A stretch of DNA of 34,196 nucleotides from Desulfobacteraceae bacterium (lineage in GTDB: Bacteria > Desulfobacterota > Desulfobacteria > Desulfobacterales > UBA5616). Location: assembly GCA_030620375.1 (NCBI GenBank), contig JAUXEW010000002.1:1-34196 (forward strand), given 5' to 3'. Each line of letters opens with the position of its first letter. Positions within the stretch are counted from its first letter, which is position 1. Position numbers and translations under genes: made by a program. A model generated the notes under the pieces. It saw nothing but the letters and a program-made list of their open reading frames with translations, searched no databases and had not been told where the DNA came from. Positions 18,203-26,410 of this stretch are shown here, piece by piece.

Positions 18203-18287
18203 AACCTTTGTTGTATCCCGCCCATACCTAGCATTAGATGAAAGAAAAAATCTTTTGGCGAGCGACATCGATATGTCATGGGGTAAA

Positions 18288-18320
18288 GAGTCCGACAAGA
18301 GCGAAACTCTTGTCGGACTC
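18288..18320. terminator. Perfect 14-bp hairpin between convergent genes
   Basis: GAGTCCGACAAGAG and CTCTTGTCGGACTC are perfect complements around a 5-base CGAAA loop. The hairpin lies between the plus-strand aldolase gene and the minus-strand DUF1329 gene. No long T-run follows on the plus strand; the minus strand has only TTTA. It may be a bidirectional terminator or transcript-end stabiliser. Nothing else is seen in 18203-18383. Confidence 0.5.
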
Positions 18321-18383
18321 CTCATGAAAACTCGATAAGAGAGCCAATGGATTTTCTAAATGAGGATCAAATCGCCCTGCAAC

Positions 18384-19640
18384 TTACAGACCCAATTCAC
18401 TAATCACATCGACCATAATCTCTTTATTGAGCATACTCGGATCAAAAAACGAATGATCGACTCCATAATTTACCAAAAGCTCCTCTGCCAAATGATTTTG
18501 GGTCCAGAACCCGGTTTTAAAATCAGCCATGCCCGAATATCCTAAAACACAGCCATCCTCGCCCTGTTGGGTTTGCTGTCTGAAAAAGCCGTTATTCAAG
18601 CCTTTCCATAACTGGCCTTGTTTATCATAGACTGCCGTATAGATCGGATAGAAGTGATCTTTAGGAAGAAACAATACTTTTTTCTCCTCCGGATACCGGG
18701 GATCTACAGATTTGGCATTAATGATATATACATCCCGAAGTTCAAAAGGATCATCAGGGCCGGCAATCAACGGTTGCTTAATCCCGCCCTCATACTTTCC
18801 TACGGCTCTTGATTGCATGTTAAACAGCCCTAACATGGTTTGCTCACCGACCATTTCGTAAGTGAACATCAGAATCTTTCCGTCAAAACCGTACACATCG
18901 TCCCAGGTAAGGGCAGAACCCCTTATCGGATTTCCCCGCTCGCTGGAAACCATCCGCATGGTTCTTCGCAAGGTCGGGATATAGACCCACATATCATCCT
19001 GCTTCAAGGCATCTTCATAACGCCAGGTTAAATTCACCATACCCCTGCCTTGGGGTGTAGTGCTTTCAAATAACATGGCAAAATGGAGTTTTCTTGGATT
19101 CGGAAGATTGGGCTTTGGATCGCGAGCCGTCCGATGGGTAAAATAAACATAGTCTATCTTTGTTCGAGAATTCGTTGATCTGCCCCCTTTTCTCTGTGAA
19201 AGTGACCAAAAGCCGAGATGATAAGCAAAATCATCACCCCGCCACCGGTAATAACAGTTCCACGCGAGTTTGAGCGCCTTGTTGGGTTCTTTCGGATCAG
19301 GGAAAGGCGTCCCGGTTAAATATCCGGACAAACTCCCATCAGGATTGAGTTTGGTTTTACCGGCATTTTTCTTGGTTGCCCGCAAGAAACTGGCAGCCGG
19401 CAGATTATCGGTATGCCCTTTGACATGAACCGTTACAGGGTCACATATTTCCCATCCGTCCGTGAAAAATTTTTCCATAAATTTAGGGAAATAATCCATG
19501 TACTGCTGAATATTCGAGCCGTTAATCACATCACCGGGTTGTGGTTCCGCGCTGAACGCCGTTCCCGGCGAAATACAAAACAACGATACAACGCCCAAGA
19601 ATAGAAAAAGAGAAAATCTACAATTCAGTTTTAACCTCAT
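18384..19640 (-). CDS. DUF1329 outer-membrane-associated protein
   Basis: 418 residues beginning with a secretion signal (basic MRLKLNCR, hydrophobic stretch to about 28, likely cleavage after AFSA). The mature part carries DUF1329 signatures: the WVYIPTLRRTMRM strand, SALTWDDVYGFDGKI, and an RDVYIINA/DPRYPEEKKVLFLPKD segment. The family is exported to the envelope and has no settled function; it is often encoded near hydrophobic-compound or lipid-handling genes. AAAGGAGGG lies 6 bases upstream of the ATG, an unusually strong ribosome site for this window. The gene stands alone on the minus strand, divergent from nothing within 460 bases. The length is near normal for the family. Confidence 0.9.
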   Translation of the reverse strand: MRLKLNCRFSLFLFLGVVSLFCISPGTAFSAEPQPGDVINGSNIQQYMDYFPKFMEKFFTDGWEICDPVTVHVKGHTDNLPAASFLRATKKNAGKTKLNPDGSLSGYLTGTPFPDPKEPNKALKLAWNCYYRWRGDDFAYHLGFWSLSQRKGGRSTNSRTKIDYVYFTHRTARDPKPNLPNPRKLHFAMLFESTTPQGRGMVNLTWRYEDALKQDDMWVYIPTLRRTMRMVSSERGNPIRGSALTWDDVYGFDGKILMFTYEMVGEQTMLGLFNMQSRAVGKYEGGIKQPLIAGPDDPFELRDVYIINAKSVDPRYPEEKKVLFLPKDHFYPIYTAVYDKQGQLWKGLNNGFFRQQTQQGEDGCVLGYSGMADFKTGFWTQNHLAEELLVNYGVDHSFFDPSMLNKEIMVDVISELGL

Positions 19641-19757
19641 CTCTTACCCTCCTTTAACACGGTTGAATTATTGTATGTATAGAACGCGGGAAAATTAATC
19701 ATCCGGTATGATGAACGATTTTCTTCCTGCCGGTTCATCCACAATTACCCTCACAAA

Positions 19758-19780
19758 GCCAACAGCGTGCGCTTGTTGGC
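19758..19780 (-). terminator. Short hairpin downstream of the SPL-like gene
   Basis: GCCAACA and TGTTGGC pair around a 9-base loop; on the minus strand TTTG follows. It lies between the SPL-like gene and the DUF1329 gene, so it could end transcription from the former. The stem is short and the T-run poor. The rest of 19641-19961 shows nothing convincing. Confidence 0.25.
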
Positions 19781-19961
19781 ATAAGGGGAAGGGTGTTTTT
19801 CATTTTGTCTAAAACGTGGGTCTTCGACAACCTTAACGGGAACGATGTTTTTTATAACGTCTAATAACATATGGATAATACAAATAATAAAAAGAGGTTG
19901 GACAGGTAGCCACGAGCGTTGAAAAAGAAAGTTAGAACGAATCAAAAAAACTGTATATAAC

Positions 19962-20106
19962 TAGTGTCCATCCAGAAATGAAAATTTTTGTTCAAGATCA
20001 AGGCATGCGAAAAAAATAACCGGAGGCATATGTTTGATATTCCGAGGATTATTTTTTTCGCATAACGATGAGATTGGGCAAAAAGACCATTCCTGGATGG
20101 GCACTA
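19962..20106. repeat. MITE-like palindromic element
   Basis: A 145-base element bounded by 19-base inverted repeats, TAGTGNCCATCCAGNAATG, at 19962-19980 and 20088-20106 (17 of 19 match). Inside is a perfect 15-base inverted repeat, ATGCGAAAAAAATAA, at 20005-20019 with its complement at 20049-20063. It encodes nothing. The TAG of the right end is exactly the stop codon of the minus-strand gene next to it. The nested-palindrome layout suits a non-autonomous mobile element that could also act as a terminator. Confidence 0.75.
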
Positions 20107-21201
20107 ACTATCTAAACCACAGTGCCTTACGGCACTACTATCGAGCATTCCGGCCAGTCCGCCGCGTTCTGTGGGAGTGAATCCAATTGTTTTTTTCCAG
20201 ATTTCGTCGTCTTCCATACAAAAATAAATAAAAACGTCAGGTGCGGATTCCCTGATCCAGTTAACTATTTTTTGATAGAATGCCAATCGAAGCGGTTTAA
20301 AATACCTCATTTTTTTATCAAGGCCTAAGATAAACTCGCCATATATAATTTTTGAATCTGGAAATCGTTGTTGGATAATTGGTTTTAAAGCCGGCATAAA
20401 GCGGAAGGTTCCCAAGCTGATCCACACAACATTTTCAGGAGATACCGTTGAAAACAGACGTGTTATTACTTTTCTATAGTCATCTTCACAACCTTCGTAG
20501 AGTACCATGGGATCAAAATGAAAGGCCAATGGATACCCCCATGATTCACATGTTTTTGCGGCCTTTAGTCTCGCAGAAAGAGATGTGGTATTTTTTTCTT
20601 CGTTTTTAATGACGCGATCCGTATTCAACGACCATGCCATGATGGTTTTACGGTTATGATCAAATTGTTTAAAAGTTTCAATAGCGGTGGTTTTTGTTTT
20701 TAATTCCAATACGGCATGAGATTGATTGGAAAATTTTGGTACCAGAATGGTGGATAAATCCGTCCATGACTCCCAGATCATGCTGTCGGTAAATTCTCCG
20801 GTTCCAAATCGTTTTGTTTTTTTTATTCTAAAAGCCTCGTCAAGTTCGGCATGCATATCCCGGTGGTTGACAAAATATTGAAGCACCGGTGGATGAAAAT
20901 AAGACTGGAGAATACAATACGAACAGTCCATATTACAAAACGTGCCGATGTGAAGGATCATATAACCGCAACAATTGTAATTCCGGGTCCCCGGGCATCT
21001 TTTGATAAACCTGCCTTTGTTAGTGGTTATCAATAGAATCTGTTTCCCTTTTTGAACCGGATCATCAGCCGAAGAGACTTGTTTGTAAACGTCGCTAACA
21101 TTATCAACAAATTCAGTCGGTACGTCCAATCGCTTGCTTAACGATGCCACCTCTCTCCAATCCGCAACATCTTGGTCGATAATCAGTTTTTCAATTGGCA
21201 A
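20104..21201 (-). CDS. Spore photoproduct lyase (SplB)-like radical SAM protein
   Basis: 365 residues. The radical SAM cluster motif is C89-x3-C93-x2-C96 (CNMDCSYC), preceded by the SPL-family CCGY segment (C77, C78) and RCPGTRNY. LELKTKT, GYPLAFHFDPM and the C-terminal YFCMEDDEIWKK also fit SPL-like proteins. Family members use S-adenosylmethionine and a [4Fe-4S] cluster. Spore photoproduct lyase repairs a UV-made thymine dimer, but relatives in non-sporulating anaerobes are uncharacterised. Translation probably starts at TTG (21199-21201): GAGGG lies 7 bases upstream and no better start exists. The stop codon is the end of a MITE-like repeat, so the last few residues (RHCGLDS) may be altered. 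Confidence 0.87.
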   Translation of the reverse strand: MPIEKLIIDQDVADWREVASLSKRLDVPTEFVDNVSDVYKQVSSADDPVQKGKQILLITTNKGRFIKRCPGTRNYNCCGYMILHIGTFCNMDCSYCILQSYFHPPVLQYFVNHRDMHAELDEAFRIKKTKRFGTGEFTDSMIWESWTDLSTILVPKFSNQSHAVLELKTKTTAIETFKQFDHNRKTIMAWSLNTDRVIKNEEKNTTSLSARLKAAKTCESWGYPLAFHFDPMVLYEGCEDDYRKVITRLFSTVSPENVVWISLGTFRFMPALKPIIQQRFPDSKIIYGEFILGLDKKMRYFKPLRLAFYQKIVNWIRESAPDVFIYFCMEDDEIWKKTIGFTPTERGGLAGMLDSSAVRHCGLDS

Positions 21202-21423
21202 TGCTAAACCCTCTGCACATTGTAAAGATAAACTACCACCCGCTTGCGGTGGAGAGCTTCATTCAGGCCTGAGCGAAATTATGTTATCATAATCATCATC
21301 ATAATCAATAGATTCTTAACTTTCACTTTTCCGCGTATCTGCGGTAAATTTGAAAATTGTTCGATTTAGATTTTGGTAATTTTTTGATCGACAATGATTA
21401 TAATCAATGCTAATTTATGATGG

Positions 21424-21546
21424 TCTCGTAAAAAGTCGAAAAGTTCTCTTTTCCGTCATTCCGGCGAAAGCCGGAATCCAGTAAATTCAATGCGTTCTGG
21501 ATGCCGAATCAAGTCCGGCATGACAATTTCGAGACTTTTTACGAGA
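21424..21546. repeat. MITE/REP-like element with 14-bp terminal inverted repeats
   Basis: Perfect 14-base ends, TCTCGTAAAAAGTC (21424-21437) and its complement (21533-21546), enclose a palindromic core. The core starts with ATTCCGGC-GAAA-GCCGGAAT (21458-21477), a stem with a GNRA-type loop. It continues with TCCAG...CTGGA and a mirrored GTCCGGCATGAC. The core resembles the dispersed CGTCATTCCGGCGAAAGCC repeats common in proteobacterial genomes. It is non-coding. It fills most of the gap before the lipoprotein gene; the remaining 21202-21423 is AT-rich and shows no gene. Confidence 0.8.
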
Positions 21547-21619
21547 TTGTCAATTTATGAAAACTTCAAAAAACATCTTATCTGAAGAACGCCTTGTAAA
21601 ACTACCGAAAGGAGGAGTC

Positions 21620-22084
21620 ATGCAAAGATATAAAGCTGTTCTAATCCTTTTTCTGGTTCTGCTTACAGGGGCTGTATTGCTAATGCCCTCCTCATGTTCC
21701 GTTCCCCCTGAAACATTCATCGAAACCAAAGAACCCGAAAAAATTGATTTGGAACTCAATGAATATTTCACTTATGATGAAATATGGAATAAGGTTTTCA
21801 GTACCATGGTCAGAAATTTTTCCATCGAAATTTACAAAAAAGAAGATGGGTACATTCAAACCGCCTGGACAGGTCTGGGCATCGAAGAATCTAAAAAAAA
21901 ATATAGAACGCGGGTAATTATTCAGTTTAACCCGTACAGAGACCAGCTAACGATAGCACCGGAAGCCAAATTTCATACAAGATGGCTTTTTGGGCTGGAT
22001 ACGGGGTGGGTTGCCGGAATGGACGAATCCATAGTGGAAGATATCGTTGAAGTATTGATTAAATCCGTTGGCAAAATTTCCTGA
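21620..22084 (+). CDS. Small putative lipoprotein, function unknown
   Basis: 154 residues. The start at 21620 is set by AAAGGAGGAG (21608-21617) and opens a signal peptide: MQRYK, a hydrophobic run, then LMPSSC with a candidate lipid-attachment cysteine at about residue 27. The lipobox is imperfect (Pro at -3). The mature domain has FTYDEIWNKVFSTMVRNFSI, a strand-rich centre (DGYIQTAWTGLG, RTRVIIQF) and an acidic C-terminal helix. The pattern recalls small BamC/NlpB-like envelope lipoproteins, but I do not recognise a family with confidence. A longer frame from 21557 would bury the signal peptide. The gene is isolated, convergent with the ParB-like gene 38 bases away. Confidence 0.75.
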   Translation: MQRYKAVLILFLVLLTGAVLLMPSSCSVPPETFIETKEPEKIDLELNEYFTYDEIWNKVFSTMVRNFSIEIYKKEDGYIQTAWTGLGIEESKKKYRTRVIIQFNPYRDQLTIAPEAKFHTRWLFGLDTGWVAGMDESIVEDIVEVLIKSVGKIS

Positions 22085-22122
22085 GTGCCTTCCGATGTAG
22101 CCGGCTCGATATTTTCTGAAAA

Positions 22123-23076
22123 TTAATCAAAGACCGTTTTTGTACCGGGATGTCTGATAATCTTATCAAGCGTTTTATGGCAAGATTTGAGCTGTTGAAT
22201 ATCTTTAAAATGGAGTTGTATAGTATACGTATTGCCCTCAAAATATTTCGGTGGAACCATCTTCACCATATTTGTTAGCTTAAGTGACGTAATATATTTT
22301 TGAAACACCGCTTCCGATCGGGTGATGGCGGGGAACCTTCTTTTTTTTAAGTATGTTCGTAATTGTTTGGTAATCCGGGTTCGATCCAGATCTTTATTAT
22401 TGATAATTTTTTGAACATCATTCTCTTCCAACAGGTTTTTAATGGATATACCATCTCTTAACGCAATTTCTTTAATCAGCTCAATAATCTCCCGCTGCTT
22501 GTTCAGACTTAAATTCAGGTCTTGAAATAATTTTGCCAAACGGTTTCCCGTATCGGTTTCCAAATCGCCGAGCACCAATGCCATGGGCAAAGAGACGCCG
22601 CCGGATATAACAGATTCTTGAAGGGGCCATGGCAATCGGCTGATCTTTTTAATTTTATCGATAACCACTAGATTGTCAGGTAAACCAAGCGCCTTGGCTG
22701 TTTCAGACAACCGGTGCTGTGAGTCGAGTGAATCCGTTAGCAGGTTGAGCGCTCTGGATACCTCCACCAAATTCAGTGTTCTGTGTATCGCATTATCCGT
22801 TATGGCCAGCTTTACGCAATCAAGGCGGGAATGGTCTGAATCAGCTACTCTTGCATCAACCGCTGAAAAACCGATCCGTTGACAGGCTGCAATACGACGA
22901 AATCCATAGACAACCGTGTAGCTGGAATCTTTAGGAATCAATAAGGGCGGGTTGATCAACCCGACGGTCTTTAGAGACCGAACCAGATCATCGCACCTGG
23001 ATTCTGTTGTGACACGAAAAGAGGTGTCTGCCAAATCGATTGCGCTCAACCGAATGGCTTTCACCTTAAATTTCAT
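22123..23076 (-). CDS. ParB/Spo0J-like N-terminal domain protein (orphan)
   Basis: 317 residues. The ParB N-terminal domain spans about 8-105 with the arginine-bearing box as GFRRIAACQRIG (58-69) and the third box as DNAIHRTLNLVEVSRAL (94-110). A helical KorB/HTH-like region follows. In ParB this domain binds CTP. The C-terminal third (FEGNTYTIQLHFKD) does not look like a partition dimerisation domain. No parA or parS-like cluster is seen, so a chromosome-partition role is doubtful; a regulator is possible. The ATG at 23076 is preferred over GTG at 23085. Either start lies inside the 3' end of purC, so the two genes are coupled. Confidence 0.8.
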   Translation of the reverse strand: MKFKVKAIRLSAIDLADTSFRVTTESRCDDLVRSLKTVGLINPPLLIPKDSSYTVVYGFRRIAACQRIGFSAVDARVADSDHSRLDCVKLAITDNAIHRTLNLVEVSRALNLLTDSLDSQHRLSETAKALGLPDNLVVIDKIKKISRLPWPLQESVISGGVSLPMALVLGDLETDTGNRLAKLFQDLNLSLNKQREIIELIKEIALRDGISIKNLLEENDVQKIINNKDLDRTRITKQLRTYLKKRRFPAITRSEAVFQKYITSLKLTNMVKMVPPKYFEGNTYTIQLHFKDIQQLKSCHKTLDKIIRHPGTKTVFD

Positions 23077-23962
23077 GGTTGACACCTGTAAGTTGATGCA
23101 ACGCTTCTAAATATTTTTGTTGGGTATGTTGGATAACGTTTTGCGGCAATGACGGGGCCGGTGGGTGTTTATCCCATTCGAGTGACGTCAAATAATCGCG
23201 AACATATTGTTTGTCATAGCTTTTTTGTGCTTTACCGACTTCATAAGAATCCTTTGGCCAGAATCTGGACGAGTCGGGGGTCAGCACTTCATCAATTAAG
23301 ATGACGTCATCTCCGATCAAACCGAACTCAAACTTGGTATCCGCAATAATGATTCCCTTTTCTTCTGCAATTCGACATCCTTGTTGATAAATTTCAATGC
23401 TATAATCTCTTACACGGTTTGCCAGGTCTTCACCGATTTTTTGGGCGGCTGTTTCAAAATCAATATTGATATCATGTTCGCCAATATCTGCTTTTGTCGA
23501 GGGCGTAAATATCGGTTCGGATAGTCTTTGGGACTCTTTTAAGCCCTTCGGCAGTTTAATTCCGCAAATACGACCTGAATCCTGGTAAGACTTCCAGCCG
23601 GAGCCTGATAGATACCCTCGAACAACACATTCGATGGAAAGCGGTTCGGCCTTTCGAACCAGCATACTCCTCCCTTCCAGAATTTTTGCATAGGGGTGAC
23701 AACTATCCGGATACTCATCTACATTGCTGGTAATCACATGGTGAGGCAAAATTGACACCATTTTGTCAAACCAGAAAAGAGAAATTTGAGTCAGAATCCT
23801 TCCTTTTTCCGGTATGGGGTCGGGTAAAATCACATCAAAAGCGGAAATTCTATCCGTAGCGACCATTAAGATATAATTGTCTAGATCATATATATCTCTA
23901 ACCTTACCTCTTTTTATCAGGTTCAAGTCCGAAAAATGAGTCTCGTATACAGCACCATTCAT
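23066..23962 (-). CDS. purC: Phosphoribosylaminoimidazole-succinocarboxamide synthase (SAICAR synthase)
   Basis: 298 residues. It joins CAIR and aspartate using ATP in de novo purine synthesis. Family features are KRGKVRDIY near the N-terminus, the ATDRISAFD strand, ECVVRGYLSGSGWKSY, STKADIGEHD and the LIDEVLTPDSSRFW catalytic segment, in the order of the roughly 300-residue class of PurC. All expected motifs are intact. GGAAAGGA precedes the ATG. It lies downstream of the PilZ gene (145-base gap without a gene) and overlaps the ParB-like gene. No other purine gene is in the window. Confidence 0.95.
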   Translation of the reverse strand: MNGAVYETHFSDLNLIKRGKVRDIYDLDNYILMVATDRISAFDVILPDPIPEKGRILTQISLFWFDKMVSILPHHVITSNVDEYPDSCHPYAKILEGRSMLVRKAEPLSIECVVRGYLSGSGWKSYQDSGRICGIKLPKGLKESQRLSEPIFTPSTKADIGEHDINIDFETAAQKIGEDLANRVRDYSIEIYQQGCRIAEEKGIIIADTKFEFGLIGDDVILIDEVLTPDSSRFWPKDSYEVGKAQKSYDKQYVRDYLTSLEWDKHPPAPSLPQNVIQHTQQKYLEALHQLTGVNHEI

Positions 23963-24107
23963 TAAATTTGTGTCCTTTCCGTTCTTAACGCTCCTCTCAT
24001 TACATCATTTCGCAAGGCCATGAATCCAGAAAAGTTGAAGTTTAACCTAAACCCTGCAAACTCGACGCCTGGGGATTTAAAACAATTTCTATTGATGAAT
24101 GCACTCG

Positions 24108-24458
24108 CTATGCCGGCGCGGCGTTTTCTTTTTTGAATACTTTAATATATTCGGTTAAAATCACACGAGAAGAATCATCAATGTCAATGAACTCAATTCC
24201 ATATTCATACTGGTTATCCTTAGCAACAGAGTGCATAATCTTCCCTTTAAGATCCACTACATCATCTTCAATACCTAAGGTTATCCATAGCGTCTCTTTT
24301 GAAGCTATCGGAAATGTCGTTTCCAAACGAATGCCGGATTCAGAAACATTCAACGTTTTCCCCATTCCTTGTTGTACAACTTCACCGTTTTTTTTTACGC
24401 ATAAATACAAGAGGTTGAGAGAATTTACCCGTTCATGCCGTCTCTGATTTTCATTCAT
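24108..24458 (-). CDS. PilZ domain protein
   Basis: 116 residues forming a stand-alone PilZ domain. The c-di-GMP contact residues are kept: R6-x3-R10 (RRHER) and N37-x-S39-x2-G42 (NVSESG), followed by the expected beta-barrel pattern ending in YGIEFIDID. It should bind cyclic di-GMP and pass the signal to a partner. It is the fourth gene of a minus-strand series with TPR-like, MglA-type GTPase and DUF4388/cNMP genes, 50 bases after the last. That suggests a shared role in polarity, motility or surface behaviour (inference). Confidence 0.92.
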   Translation of the reverse strand: MNENQRRHERVNSLNLLYLCVKKNGEVVQQGMGKTLNVSESGIRLETTFPIASKETLWITLGIEDDVVDLKGKIMHSVAKDNQYEYGIEFIDIDDSSRVILTEYIKVFKKENAAPA

Positions 24459-24508
24459 TATCAGATTCCTTTATAGCAGTAAAAAATGAAATGTTTTATC
24501 GGTCCGGA

Positions 24509-25702
24509 TCATTTCATTGCATGCCTTTTGTAAAATTCACAAACCATGAGAGAGGTTGCCGATATACAAGCCGCTCTATTTTCAATTAGATTTTTTAAAG
24601 TAGAAGAAAGCTTATTGTATTCCTCTCTGATCCGGGACATGTCCACCTCTTCAAGCATTAAATTTTTTGTCCCGTAGACAGAGGCGGAAAATGGCTCGTG
24701 GCCCATAGCAATAAACGGAATAGGACCTATAAAATCTTCTTGATAAAGATTGGCCAGCAGAACATCATCTTCTTTTGTGCGCCTGATGACATATGCACGT
24801 CCCTGTTTAATGGTGACAACTTTCTCTTTAGTGTCTCCCGGGCCAATATATAGCTTTTTTTGATTCAATTTCGTCAACGGATCTTTATTAAGGTAGTAGT
24901 CTATAGCCCGGTCCGTCGCCTGTTTTAAACGGTTGTCGAGGCTTATTAAAATGCCTTTTAATTCAGGAGACAGACTTCCGAATTCCGTTGACAAGCGATG
25001 CGAATCTAAAACGCCGAGAAGTACTTTATCGACAGCTACCACTGAAGCACTTCGAACATAATCTCCCAAAAGAAAAGAGCCGATACTTCCGACAAACGAG
25101 CCGTTTCCGATTCGAACAATGTTTACCCTACCCTGCGGTGTTTCTTTAACGATCTGTATGGTTCCTTCCAGTACCACCCATAACCAGGTGCCATGCCTTC
25201 CCTCTAGAACAATATCATCTCCCGCTTGAAACTCTTCTTCATCCAAAACATATATGTAATCAACCAGAGGGCCCTTGACAGTCGGTTGTGAGACGCCCAT
25301 CACCATCGAATCTTCGGATGCTTCTTCAATCGTGATGGGGCCCAATTTATCGATTTCATGATCATCGAGCATTTTTAGACCGCTTAAAATGAGCTGCATA
25401 CGACTTTCATGGATTTTGATCTCAGCTTGGACGTTTTCCAACCAAAACTCAAACGTCCCCTGTGTCCACCCGAACAATGAATAAAGCGCATCAAGGCCGG
25501 TCTTTGAACTGGCTGTCGCATTAATCGGGTTACCTTTGATAAAATATATTGTTCCGGGATCGGCTGCATATTCACTTGAAATTTTTAAAACTCCGGTACT
25601 ACCAAGGGATCCGATGAGTTGAATAAGATCTCCCAAACCGAAAAAGCTTAAATTTCCGGAAAAGACCGATTCCGAATCCATATCCGATTTTATTGGACCC
25701 AT
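24509..25702 (-). CDS. DUF4388 protein with two degenerate cyclic-nucleotide-binding domains
   Basis: 397 residues. An N-terminal DUF4388/PATAN-like domain (about 12-115: FSGNLSFFGLGDLIQLIGSL, TGVLKI, IYFIKGNPINA) is followed by two cNMP-binding folds (about 148-260 and 275-390). The first phosphate cassette reads GSIGSF...VRSAS (205-220): the usual Glu is replaced but R217-S218-A219 remain. The second reads GPIPF...FSAS and lacks the Arg. Canonical cAMP binding is therefore doubtful in the second and weakened in the first. There is no DNA-binding domain. DUF4388 often accompanies gliding and two-component proteins. The start overlaps the end of the GTPase gene by 13 bases; AAAGG lies 8 bases upstream. 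Confidence 0.85.
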   Translation of the reverse strand: MGPIKSDMDSESVFSGNLSFFGLGDLIQLIGSLGSTGVLKISSEYAADPGTIYFIKGNPINATASSKTGLDALYSLFGWTQGTFEFWLENVQAEIKIHESRMQLILSGLKMLDDHEIDKLGPITIEEASEDSMVMGVSQPTVKGPLVDYIYVLDEEEFQAGDDIVLEGRHGTWLWVVLEGTIQIVKETPQGRVNIVRIGNGSFVGSIGSFLLGDYVRSASVVAVDKVLLGVLDSHRLSTEFGSLSPELKGILISLDNRLKQATDRAIDYYLNKDPLTKLNQKKLYIGPGDTKEKVVTIKQGRAYVIRRTKEDDVLLANLYQEDFIGPIPFIAMGHEPFSASVYGTKNLMLEEVDMSRIREEYNKLSSTLKNLIENRAACISATSLMVCEFYKRHAMK

Positions 25703-26304
25703 TTAAATTGCCTTTGAAGAGAGATCAACGTTAATTTTAAGCATTCCGTCAAGGTTTTTCCAACGCCTTCCCCTGTTACGGCACTACACGGGAATGAAGG
25801 TGCTTTCAGTTGCCGGTTTAAATCTCTTTCCATCTGTTCGATTGACATTATGGGTAGTCCTTCATCAGCCAAATCTCGCTTGTTATATTGCAGTACCAAA
25901 GGAATTTTAAAAACACTCATCCCGTATTCTTTTAAATTCATCTGCAAATCTTTAAGGGAAAGCATGTTTTTTTCACGCCGGACTTTCAAAGAATCCGCAA
26001 CAAAGACAACGCCGTCAACGCCTTTTAATACTAATTTCCGTGTGGATGAGTATTTAACTTGTCCGGGCACGGTATATAGTTGAACCCTGATGTCACACCC
26101 TTTTATCTTTCCCAATTCCATGGGAAGAAAATCAAAAAACAATGTACGATCACCTTCTGTGTTAATGGAAACCATATCACCGGCAATCTGTTTTTTAAAT
26201 GTTTTAAATGTATACTCCAGGTTTGTTGTCTTTCCACATCTTCCGGGACCGTAATAGACGACTTTGCATTCGATTTCACGTTTTTTCAGATTTAATACAG
26301 GCAT
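25690..26304 (-). CDS. MglA-type small GTPase
   Basis: 204 residues, a Ras-like GTPase closest to MglA, the bacterial cell-polarity switch. The P-loop is GPGRCGKT (19-26). FFDFLP follows the switch-1 region, TVPGQ (78-82) is the switch-2/G3 equivalent, and NKRD (141-144) the G4 guanine motif. The RTLFFDFLP and YTVPGQ segments are characteristic of MglA, which in Myxococcus and Thermus is controlled by an MglB-type activator. No MglB gene is present here. GGAGC lies before the ATG. The DUF4388/cNMP gene overlaps its 3' end, strongly implying shared expression and function. Confidence 0.92.
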   Translation of the reverse strand: MPVLNLKKREIECKVVYYGPGRCGKTTNLEYTFKTFKKQIAGDMVSINTEGDRTLFFDFLPMELGKIKGCDIRVQLYTVPGQVKYSSTRKLVLKGVDGVVFVADSLKVRREKNMLSLKDLQMNLKEYGMSVFKIPLVLQYNKRDLADEGLPIMSIEQMERDLNRQLKAPSFPCSAVTGEGVGKTLTECLKLTLISLQRQFKWVQ

Positions 26305-26410
26305 ATAGCAAGCTCCACATCAAGGATTCGAGTATAAACCCCTTTTCATCTAAAGCTTCAGGTAAAGTACGAGGGTTTTTTAAACTTAGTTCGCTGATAA
26401 CTAAACCGGC

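Noticed and set aside
19751..19945. 64-codon minus-strand frame in the gap between the DUF1329 and SPL-like genes
   Set aside because: TTG start, no ribosome site, no recognisable family; it runs over a hairpin. Treated as chance.
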